Part shown: positions 1 through 9,079 of the stretch, piece after piece
How positions within the stretch are numbered: position 1 is the stretch's first letter
Layout of the letters: every line of letters begins with the position of its first letter
Assembly (NCBI GenBank): GCA_020205615.1
Contig: CM035170.1
Span: 39,619,807-39,683,806, forward strand
Length of the DNA stretch: 64,000 nt
From: Panax quinquefolius
Lineage: Eukaryota > Streptophyta > Magnoliopsida > Apiales > Araliaceae
Reading direction: 5' to 3'
Position numbers and translations under genes: made by a program
The notes under the pieces: model-generated
What the model was told of the DNA's origin: nothing
Databases searched by the model: none
Seen by the model: only the letters and a program-made list of their open reading frames with translations

Positions 1-173
1 GAGTGATCATCAGTGAAAGTAATAAAATAAGAATACCCTCCACTTGCATTCGTTGTCATAGGTCCACATACATATGTGTGAACCAACACTAACAACTCTA
101 TAACTCTTTCTCCTTTTCCACTAAAAGGAGATTTAGTCATTTTCCCATAAGTCAAGATTCACAAGTTAGATGT
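1..173 (-). pseudogene. Ty1/copia integrase N-terminal fragment
   Basis: On the minus strand this reads as the end of the GAG-pre-integrase/zinc region followed by the first part of a copia integrase core. Visible segments include GKMTKSPFSGKGERV, then VHTYVCGPM, then GGYSYFITFTDDH, the hallmark run around the first catalytic Asp region. A stop and a frameshift lie just before GKM, so it is dead. The fragment is cut by the window edge on its C-terminal side and by the LTR end at 174 on the other. It belongs to a copia polyprotein; whether it was once joined to the outer copia at 49765-62000 cannot be shown, because the protease region that should lie between is absent and the flanks share no target duplication. 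Confidence 0.85.
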
Positions 174-982
174 AACGCCCCCAAATTCAGGTACTTGAAA
201 CCCGAACTAAGTGATATACGATACCATTTCTATGAGCAGAATAATACTAATAATAATAACTATAATATGAATATCAAACTTATCTTACATTTATCAGAGT
301 CTAATCCCAAGTATGCAACCTTTACTACATTCTTTACATGATATATAATACATATCATTATCTTAATACAATCTAACTATTACAAAAGATACCATTAAAC
401 ATATACTATTTGCTTTCCTTTTCACTTGTTCCTGTCTGAACCTTCGGGTTGATCATGCCTAGCTGAAAACATTTAATTTAAAGTAATAATGAGCATTTGG
501 GTGCCCAACAAGTAATAACAATTATAAATATAATTAGCTGAAAGAAATAAATGTTTTCTTTGTACATCACTTCTACAACGAATTTATAGTTGTGAAGTAA
601 ACTGAACTGATAATAATAACATAACAATTCTATCTCAAATTTTTGAAACTACGTATAGACTATATATATAGGGTAGTTGACATACTATGAACATTGTTTT
701 AAATTTTCGATAAGGTTTAGCGAGAACTTCATCTCGCAGAAACCCATGCTATAGCTCTGAACGCGAGGGTGTACATCCCATGGACCTTGTATTGATCAAT
801 ACTACATTACAAGAATGATAGGATCGTTCACTCTGTCCGCCTTGGGCACATAAAAGTTTTCCCTTGATTGGGATGTTCATACTTAGACTGGAATCCGAAC
901 CAAAACAATTTGATTGGATACAAAAAGGTTTTAACTTATTCAACTATATTTTGAAATTTGTGTCTAGCTGGTCAATTAGCTT

Positions 983-1024
<42 letters not shown>

Positions 1025-1130
1025 ACATGTGATTAAATACAATGATTATCCAAGTGGGGACACTTATATAACCATATATAGAAATTAATGAACAGAATAT
1101 ATATCTGAATTACCATATACTAACATGTTG
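174..1130 (-). mobile_element. Truncated gypsy LTR, family A (3' part)
   Basis: The minus-strand LTR terminus reads TGTAACGCCCCCAAATTC on the plus strand, the same type of end as at 37023, 46158 and 30075. The roughly 950 bases that follow align by eye along their length with 37023-37963, including the blocks around TGCCCAACAAGTAATA and CATTACAAGAA. Similarity stops near 1128-1132, where plus-oriented internal sequence of another element starts. The open frames at 749-943 and 864-1088 are chance frames within this LTR. Confidence 0.75.
987..1022. repeat. (TA)n microsatellite
   Basis: About 18 uninterrupted AT dinucleotides inside the family A LTR fragment; absent at the matching place in the copy at 37023. 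Confidence 0.95.
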
Positions 1131-1231
1131 ATAAACCCTAAATTGCAATGATTAGGTATGTTATGTACCCTGGTATGTATAGGTTTTAAAACGGTGATTC
1201 CGGGGACAGAATCTTTATAAGGGAGGGTGAA
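1131..1231 (+). other. Gypsy internal 3' end with polypurine tract
   Basis: GGGGACAGAATC then a purine run (TAAGGGAGGGTGAA) lies directly before an LTR start at 1232. The same module precedes the LTR starts at 9080, 31126 and 36930, so this is the plus-strand priming tract of a gypsy element whose coding part is missing here. It follows an inverted LTR fragment rather than pol. Confidence 0.7.
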
Positions 1232-3168
1232 TGTAATAACCTGATATTTTCTATATAATTAAATCAAAAATTTTGCGTATAAATTTTTTTTATTTAAGGA
1301 TGAGGATTTGTACAAGATAAAACTTATGTAATTATGTAATAAATAAAAATATTTTTATTACATGAATGTTTACAAATAATTTTATTTTAGAATTATTGAC
1401 TATTATAAAGTTTATTCTTTTAATAATTAATTTTATAGTAAAAATGTTTTTATTCATTATGTTCTATGAAAATATGATTTTATATTATTTAAATAATATA
1501 TGAAATGGTTATTAGAATTATTATAATAATTATTTTATTTTATTATATGAATTTAATTTATATTAATTAATTTAATTATTTTAACTTAATTAATAAAGGT
1601 ATATATGCCAGATAAATCAGATATGGAATCCAAACCCTAATTTTAGATTTTTATCAAGGAATGAGAATAATAATATTATATTATTATTTGTTAGTGTTAC
1701 AAAATATGTATGCTATGTGTGAAAGGTTAATCCGAGGAGCAGTTTTATTATAATGTGCAAAACCCTATTTTCTAAAATTAGAAACCTTAAATAATAATTA
1801 GCTAATTGCTAGATGAAAACCCTAATTTGAAACTCAATTATGAGTTCGAGACTGTGTTGTAACGGTCTTATGTAAATTATGTCGTGTATTACAGAATTTA
1901 AAGTAATTAGGAAAAACACTAATTATCCTTAGAAAACCTAATTAATTAGAAAGCCTAATTAATTGAGAACCCTAATTACTAAATTCGGAAACCTAATTTC
2001 TAAATTTAGAAACCCTAATTAGTAATTATAAACTCTAATTACTAATTATAAACCCTAATCATGAAATTAGAAAACCTTAATTTTATAGTTAAAAATCCTT
2101 ATTAATAATTAGTAACCCTAATTGTTATATGGCTAATGCTAATTGCTAATTATTTGCTTTAATTGCTAAATTAGTAAGTTTAATTATAATTATTAAATTG
2201 TTAAACTTAATGTTTAATTTCTAAATATTAGAAAACCTAGCTTAGACTAATTAAGAAAACCCTAATTATAATTTTTAGAAACTAAAATTTTATTTTTGTG
2301 CAAACCCAAATTTGATTATGGTAAACCCTAATCGCCAAATTGGGAAGTTTAATGCTAATTAGTGTATCTTAAACCTAATTAGCAATGTACTAAGTAATTA
2401 AAAGCCTAAATTAATTAAGAAACTATAATTTGTATTTTTAGAAACTAAGAATTTCATTTTTTTGTTCAAATTGTAAAATCCTAGAAATCCTACAATTTTG
2501 TGTTAAACCTTAGGGTTAAACCCTAAGGGTTTGCCATGATTACCATCATGCCATAAATTTTATAAGCCAATGACCATTTTGCCCTTGCATTATTAAAGCT
2601 AGAATGTTAGATTTTGACCTAGGGAGAGTTGTTGGCCAACCCTATGCAAACCCATGTGACCAATCTCAGAAAAATCAACACATATCAGCCCAAGAAATTA
2701 GAAGTATAATGAACATGTAAACATGTTAGAAGTATAATGAGATGTAAAATAAATGTTTAACATGTAAATAACATAATTACATGTGGATTGAATTATGGAA
2801 TGCATAATTAACTATTATTTGTAAAGAATAAATTATGTGTTAATGAATGTGATAAATTGACTAAGTATAGTCAAAATCAAAGTAGACAAAGAGAATGAGT
2901 TTATGATGATTAGTTAAGTTATAATTAACTGGTATTCTAAATGTGAATGGTATGTAGGATTAAATTCAAAGAACGTGCTTAGTTAACTGGTATTGTGAAT
3001 GTGAATGGGATTATGTTTATGATTCAGATGTTGTAACCCTTTAAAGGAAAGATTTTATTTCTATCTATTGCATTGTTTGCATTTATTATGGGTAGATAGA
3101 TAGATGATATTTATACAGCGAACACAAAATCCCGTGGAATCGAAGTACCCGAATTTGGGGGTGTCACA
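1232..3168 (+). mobile_element. 5' LTR of gypsy element 1 (chimeric A/B)
   Basis: Starts TGTAATAACC and ends GGGGGTGTCACA, followed at once by a Met-tRNA-type primer site, so it acts as the 5' LTR of element 1. The first 1.47 kb match the start of the family A LTR (reverse complement of 41486 downward). The last 460 bases (from about 2707) instead match the family B 3' LTR of this element at 10605-10885 and 20925-21072. The switch at about 2706 is sharp. The family B part also lacks about 0.85 kb present in the 3' LTR. Confidence 0.7.
1790..2345. repeat. Degenerate AAACCCTAATT-rich array
   Basis: The motif CCCTAATT recurs many times with A/T spacers of variable length within the family A LTR; the reverse complement occurs at 40600-40870 in the solo LTR of the same family. 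The unit is irregular, so it is a low-complexity LTR segment and not a true satellite. Confidence 0.6.
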
Positions 3169-3170
3169 AG

Positions 3171-3187
3171 TTTGTATCAGAGCTTTA
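3171..3187 (+). other. Primer binding site, element 1
   Basis: TTTGTATCAGAGCTTTA begins two bases after the LTR end. The core GTATCAGAGC fits the plant initiator Met-tRNA primer site used by most LTR retrotransposons, with one mismatch at its start. Confidence 0.8.
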
Positions 3188-3387
3188 GGTTATGAACCTT
3201 AGGTGGGGGAACAACCTTAGGTAGTAGCCTTATAGAAAGAAGATAGTGATGGAAAACTCTTATCGAGTTATAAGAAATGAATTTCTGTAATTCATTGAAT
3301 ATAATAAAAGACCTTATGTGTTTATGTGTTAAAGTTTGCGTTAGATGATACGACTTAGTAACTAAAACTTAAAATTTTGTTGTCAGG

Positions 3388-4154
3388 ATGTCGAATGTTG
3401 GAGAAGCTAGTCAAGCTGGGGAGAAAGAACCCGTGTACCTATAGTACCTCTTGAGAGGAGGAACCCGTGTACCTATAATGCAAGCGGAGGAGGAGCCAAG
3501 AAACATTCATGTCGTTAGCGAGCAGCTAGTATAGAGGGAGTCATCTCCATTGATCACCGTTGTTGGTCAGGAGCATGATCCTGAGGAGGATCTTGAGGAG
3601 GAATTTGTTGAGGAAGAGGAAGAGGAAGAAGAGGAGTTACCACGGTACACCATTGATGTTGAGATGTATGACACGTTATACGACTGTAATGTGGAGTTAC
3701 GAGACGAGGTCCAGGATTTAACTGAGCAAGCAGTTATTCAGCATATTACTCTAGAAAGCGAAGGAGAGGAGATTTCGACTCTTCACTCTCGGCCAAGCAA
3801 ATGTAGAATGGGATTTGGTCCATGAGAAGGGTCGAATGAAGATAAGACCGAGGAGATAGAAAGCGAAGAAGGGCTGAAGGAAACCTCAGAAAGGTTTGAA
3901 CATAGCGGAGGGAAATTTGGGTAAGAGAATCGCGTCGAGTTGATCGTGTAGAGGATGATAGTCGTGCAAAGAAAGCAAAGATTGGGGATACGTACTCTAA
4001 ACTTAACAAGGCAATGAATGAGACCCAAGATCGAGTTTTGAGGTACCCAATCCAGTTTGAAGGACTACCATTGTACATGATGGATCGCAGGATGATGCAT
4101 CGCATCTTAGAAGAGGAGCGTAGCAAGGCTAATCAGTACTTTGACCGACAGTGA
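3388..4154 (+). pseudogene. Acidic upstream ORF before gag, element 1
   Basis: A decayed reading frame lies between primer site and gag. It opens with MSNVGEASQAGEKEPVYL then a stop, continues in an open stretch (3550-3825) with a long Glu-rich run (residues about 12-29 of that stretch) and a helical segment, and after frameshifts ends with an open stretch that includes KIGDTYSKLNKAMNETQDRV and stops at 4152-4154. The product is predicted acidic and helical; I do not recognise a domain. Elements 2 and 3 have an ORF in the same slot with different sequence. Function unknown; coding status rests on composition and the long low-stop frames. Confidence 0.5.
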
Positions 4155-4444
4155 TATGATTTATTTAATTATGTGAAGAACTTAATTAGTTTTTAGATGT
4201 AAATTCTGATGTGTTTATGAACGAAAGAATATTTGAATGTTTTAAATCCTGTGGATTCTTTATTCCAGGATAGTTGATATAATAGCAGTTATGCTATCGT
4301 TTAATGTTAAAACTTTTGATTTAAATGAAAATATATCAAGTTGTTTGAGATGATGTGTTAAATGAGTATGTTAAATTATTGAGTAATGCCTTAACTATTT
4401 AGAGAAATAAATAAAGTTCTAATAAGTGTTTATTTAACAAAAAA

Positions 4445-5311
4445 ATGCCACCAAGGAGAAGATAACAACGTCAACCGGCTCAGGAAGAGTCAACCAATAA
4501 TAACAATAATGCTAGCGCTAATCCGATGCGATGAGTTGGTTAACTTCTTGACTAGAGCCATGAATAATCAACCGCAAGCTCCACTAAACACAACGTTTAA
4601 AGACTTCAAGGAGGTGGGACTGCCAGAATTCAAAGGTTCCATGAACCCAATCGAGGCTCAAACTTGGGTGATGGAAATGGAGAAGGTTTTCGACATTTCT
4701 AGGGTTACAGAAGACCAAAAGACCGCTTTTGCAACGTTTATGCTGAAGTCTGAGGCTAGCTACTAGTGGCAAGCAAACAAAGTGCGAGGAGGTGAAGGTG
4801 TAATTACGTGGGAAAGATTTAAAGAGATGTTTTTCGAAATGTATTTCCCAACTAGTTCGTAGAATCAGATGGAAGTTCAATTTTTGGAACTGAAGCAGGG
4901 AAACATAAGCGTACCTGACTACGCGGCTAAATTCAACGAGTTAGCGAGGTTCACCCCGTACCCAGTACACACGAACGAAAGAAAAGCCAGAAGATTCGAA
5001 CAAGGACTAAAGCCTTGGGTGCACAGCAAGGTTTCAATGTTTGAGATAAACACATTTGTTTGAGAATCTTTGGAAAAGGCCATCCTCGCTGAAGGAGGAA
5101 GCGATCAGTAACAAAGTACAATCAAGACCAAAAGAAGAAGAAGAATGAAGGTGAAATTAATAACAAGGCCAGTGGAAGTGGCACAGGAGGTGGAAATTTC
5201 AATCAGAAGAAAAGTTGGAACGACGGCTCATCATCGGGAAATCAACAAGGTAATCAGAAGAAAAGAATTGAAGCATGCCCGACTTGCGGGAAAGCCCATC
5301 TGGGAGTTTGT
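4445..5311 (+). pseudogene. gag: Gag (capsid), gypsy element 1
   Basis: Start chosen at MPPRRR because element 2 starts the same way; a stop follows at codon 7. The retrotransposon gag core is clear: FKEVGLPEFKGSMNPIEA, TWVMEMEKVF, then after a TGG-to-TAG-type stop ITWERFKEMFFEMYFPTS, then MEVQFLELKQGNISVPDYAA and FEQGLKPWV. Gag forms the cytoplasmic particle that packages element RNA. At least four stops or frameshifts break it. It runs into the zinc knuckles of the next entry. Confidence 0.85.
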
Positions 5312-6283
5312 ATGAAAGGAAAAAGAATGTGCTACAATTGTGGTCAGGAAGGCCACATAGCACTAAACTGTCCAAACCCAAAGAAGGGTGCTTGTTTTAC
5401 TTGTGGTTCGAAGGACCATCTGGCAAGAGATTGTCCCAAGAAGGGATTGGGAGGGTCTAGATCAAGAGGAAACCGTGCAAATAACAGTGGAAATGCCTTA
5501 ACCATCACCGGACATACTGCAATAAACCGACCAACCGCCCGGACTTTCAACATGACAGTGCAAGATTCAGTTCAATCTCGTGATGTGGTGTCAGGTATCA
5601 TTCCGATCAATAAAGTTAATGCTTATGTTTTATTTGATTCGGGTGCTACTTGTTCCTTTATATCCGATGACTTTGCCAAGAATTTAGATTTGCCTAAGGA
5701 TGAATTGGATTACCCCATGAACATAGAAATTGCGAATAAAGAAATAATCCCTGTTAAGTATGTACATAAGAACTGTAGAGTGGATATTAAGGGTAATATC
5801 ATGAGCGTAGATCTTATCCTATTCGACTTGGGGAATTTGATGTTATTTTGGGAATGGGTGATTATTCAATTACGAGGTACTGTAATTGATTGCCAAAAGA
5901 AGCGTATTAACCTTATGACTCCGTCAAAGGTTGTGTTTTATGGTAGCAAGTCGCCTAGACAAGCGAGTTGTCTAACGATGATGCAGGCCAGGAAGTTGTT
6001 AAGACAAGGCTATGTAGGATACTTAGCTTACATAGTCGACACTCGAAAAGAGAATCCTAAGGTAGAAGAGATACCGATTGTGAGGGATTTCGTCGACGTA
6101 TTTCCAGACGATTTTCCAAGACTTCCACCTGATAGAGAAGTAGATTTCGTGATCGATTTGGCGCCCAAAACTGCTCCAATATCGAAGGCACCATACCGAA
6201 TGGCACCAGTAGAGATGAAAGAATTAATGGTACAACTAAGAGAATTGTTGGACAAAAAGTACATTCAACCAAGCGTATCGTAG
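5312..6283 (+). pseudogene. pol: Gag-pol middle: zinc knuckles, protease, RT start
   Basis: An intact 323-codon stretch of the polyprotein. Two CCHC knuckles, CYNCGQEGHIALNC (residues 7-20) and CFTCGSKDHLARDC (28-41), bind nucleic acid. The aspartic protease active site DSGATCSFIS begins at residue 109. The reverse transcriptase N-terminus starts near residue 255 (DFVDVFPDDFPRLPPDREVD) and reaches KAPYRMAPVEMKEL. A stop interrupts RT at the VS-stop-WG position. The initial Met is internal to Gag, so it is not a real start; the frame belongs to one long gag-pol. Confidence 0.9.
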
Positions 6284-7029
6284 TGGGGGAGCTTGGTGTT
6301 GTTTGTGAAAAAGAAGGATGGATCGATGCGGCTCTGCATTGACTACAAAAAACCCGAATAAGGTCACGATTAAAGCAGATATCCATTATCGAGGATCGAT
6401 GACTGTTTGATCAATTGAAGGGAGCGAGATACTTTTCCAAGATAGACTTGAAGCGGTTATCATCAATTGAAGGTGAGACCGGAGGATGTACCAGAAGGCG
6501 GCGTTAGGAAGCGATATGGTCACTCTGAATTTTTAGTAATGTCGTTTGGTCTTACGAATGCTCTGCGACATTTATGGGACTAATGAATGGTGTATTCAAG
6601 CCGTTTTTGGACAAGTTCGTAGTGGTATTTATAGATGACATTTTGGTATATTCCAAAACCTAAGAAGAACATGAAGAACATTTGAGGTTAACGTTGGAAG
6701 TATAGAGAAGGGAGAAGTTGTACGCTAAATTTTTGAAATGCGAATTCTGGATCGAGCGAGTACAATTTTTTGGTCATGTGATCGATAAAAATGAAATTTT
6801 GGTAGATCCATCAAAAGTAGAAGCCGTGATTAACTGGGATCAGCCGTGAACGCCGTCGGAAGTAAGAATTTTTTCTTGGATTAGCAGGATATTATAGAAG
6901 GTTCATACAAGACTTTTCCAAGATCGCAACTCCATTAACAAATTTAACTCGTAAAGCTTTGAAATTTGTTTGGACGGAGAAGTGTGAGGAGAGCTTCCAA
7001 GAATTGAAGAAGAGATTTATACGGACTTT
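6284..7029 (+). pseudogene. pol: Reverse transcriptase, broken, element 1
   Basis: Continues RT across several frames: LVLFVKKKDGSMRLCIDY, then [10 protein letters not shown] near 6533, and the polymerase active site [10 protein letters not shown] with the catalytic Asp pair at 6634-6639. Downstream the thumb/connection region (FLKCEFW-like, then IDWV-equivalent) is recognisable but frameshifted several times. The key catalytic residues survive although the reading frame does not. Confidence 0.8.
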
Positions 7030-7417
7030 GTGTTATCCCTTCAGGATGATACAGGAAATTTTGTTGTTTTTAGCGATGCGTCGCATAAAGGACTTGGCTG
7101 TGTGCTTATGAAAAATGGAAAAGTCATTGCGTATGCATCACGACAGTTGAAGGATTACGAGAAGGGATACCCAACCCATGACTTGGAGTTAGCTACAGTT
7201 GTTTTTGCTTTAAAAATTTGGAGGCACTACCTCTACGGGAGAAGTGTGAAATATATACGGACCACGAGAGTGCGAAATATATTTTCACTTGAAGGATTTG
7301 AATATCGTTAAAGAAGATGGTTGGAATTAATTAAAGATTACGATCGTGAGATTTTATACCATCCGGGTAAAGAAAATGTAGTTCTTAGGCGCCTTAAGTA
7401 GAAAGGGTCGTGAGAAA
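7030..7417 (+). pseudogene. pol: RNase H domain, element 1
   Basis: [14 protein letters not shown] carries the first catalytic Asp and [20 protein letters not shown] the Glu helix. The third region, normally EIYTDHKSL-type, is altered to a frame-shifted KYIRTTRV segment, so the enzyme would be inactive. It degrades the RNA strand during reverse transcription. A frameshift near 7310 separates it from the connector to integrase. Confidence 0.85.
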
Positions 7418-8400
7418 TTGATGATATTAACTACTCGGGAGGAGCTAATTTCAGAAATAGAGAAACTGGAGTTAGAGGTGAAGTATCCTATGGAAATTGA
7501 TGAGAAGCTATTTCAGATGCAATCTGGTACAACCCTACTGGACAAAGTTAAGGAGGCTCGGCTTCAGGACGAAGAATGTAAAAAGGTGACAAAGAAGATA
7601 TCTGAAGGAACTGAACCGAGACTTAAGATGGATAATGAAGGAATACTGAGATTTGAGAGTAGAATTTGGGTACCGCCAGTAAAAGAAATTAAAGAAGAAA
7701 TTTTGAACGAGGATCATAGTTCACGATATTCGATTCACCCTGGTAGTACTAAGATGTACCAAGATCTCAGACAATAATTTTTGGTGGCCGAATTTGAAAC
7801 GTGATGTTGCAGAATGTGTTGCCAAGTGTCTGACCTGTCAGAAAGTGAAAGCGGAACATCAAAGACCAAGTGGATTGCTACAACCGTTAATAATCCCAGA
7901 ATGGAAATGGGAACATATTATAATGGATTTCGTGGTTGGCCTTCCGACGACTCAGAAAGGCTACGACGCAATATGGGTTATCGTTGATCGATTGACGAAA
8001 TCCGCACACTTCCTTCCGATCAAAATTAGATTCAATTTAGATTAGTTAGGAAGATTATACGTGAAAGAGATTATTTCAAGGCATGGAGTGCCTGTGTCAA
8101 TTATTTCCGATAGGGATCCGCGCTTCACATCAAATTTTTGGAAACGTCTTTAGGAATGCATGGAGTACTGTGATTGCGAATGAGTCTGACATACCACCCT
8201 CAAACAGATGGATGGTGAGAGAAAGATTCAAACATTAGAAGATATGCTAAGAGCACGTGTGATGAACTTTAAAGGAAATTGGGATGATCACCTACCGTTA
8301 TTAGTAGAGTTAAGCTACAACAACGAGTTACCACTGCGCTAGTATTGGCATGCCGCCTTACGAAGCGTTATCTGGCGAAAGTGCGAGAACTTTACTTTAT
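7418..8400 (+). pseudogene. pol: Integrase (zinc finger and core), element 1
   Basis: A linker (7418-7680) leads to the HHCC zinc region: [18 protein letters not shown], frameshift, then [20 protein letters not shown]. The core starts with [13 protein letters not shown] (first Asp) and [13 protein letters not shown], then [17 protein letters not shown] (second Asp). The third acidic site survives only as [13 protein letters not shown] after a small deletion. Stops at about 8041, 8150 and 8340 kill the frame. Confidence 0.85.
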
Positions 8401-8975
8401 TTGGATGAAGTTGGTGAAAGACAATTACTAGGGCGCGAATTGGTACATCGAATGGCGAAATAGTCAAAGTGATCCGAACACATTTGGTAGCGGCTCAAGA
8501 TCGACGGAAGAAATCTGTTGATCCACATCGTAAAAATATCGAGTTTGAATCGGTAGTTATGTTTTCTTGAAGGTCTCTCCTGGAAGGGAAGATCGGAGTT
8601 CGGAAAGAAAGGAAAATTGAGCCCAAGATTTATTGGACCATTTGAAACTGAGAAGAATCGAATAGCGTCTGAGGTAGCCTTACCTCCGACACTCGAGAAT
8701 GTCCCTAACGTCTTCCATGTTTACGTATTACGACCCTACAAGGCCGATTACAAGCATGTAATTGAATCTGAACCCTGCATTTTGAGAAAGACTTATCTTA
8801 TGAAGAAATTTCTGTTCAAAATTGTCGACCAAAAAGAACAAGTTCTCGAAATAAAGTTATACCTTACATTAAGGTAATTTGGAGAAACCACAATATTTGA
8901 AGAAGCTACGTGGGAACTCGAAGAGAATATGATGAAGAATACCCTCATTTATTTACTTAATTATGTGTGATGGCG
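8400..8975 (+). pseudogene. pol: Integrase C-terminus and chromodomain-like tail, element 1
   Basis: LVAAQDRRKKSVDPHRKN (integrase C-terminal helix) is followed by SPRFIGPFET, the GPY/F-type module, and a stretch ending VFHVYVLRPY. The tail contains a WRNH segment, then EEATWELEENMM, typical of the short chromodomain-like module at the end of plant chromovirus pol. Established knowledge: such tails bind chromatin marks and steer integration. The tail pattern suggests the Tekay/Del clade, which is my inference. Several frameshifts are present. Confidence 0.7.
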
Positions 8976-9079
8976 ATTCGGGGGGCGAGAATCTTTGTAA
9001 GGGGGGAGAATGTAGCAGTTGAAATTACTGAGTAGTGATTGTGGGGACAGAATCCTTTTAAGGGGGGGGGGGGGGAAGA
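8976..9079 (+). other. Duplicated polypurine tract, element 1
   Basis: Two copies of the module lie about 62 bases apart: GGGGGGCGAGAATC...AAGGGGGGAGAATG (8986-9012) and GTGGGGACAGAATCC followed by an A and a run of 14 G (9040-9075). The second abuts the LTR start at 9080. Confidence 0.7.

Noticed and set aside
1790..2345. CCCTAA-containing repeats that resemble the plant telomere repeat
   Set aside because: The motif is CCCTAATT with irregular A/T spacers, lies inside an LTR family, and has no run of the exact seven-base plant telomere unit.
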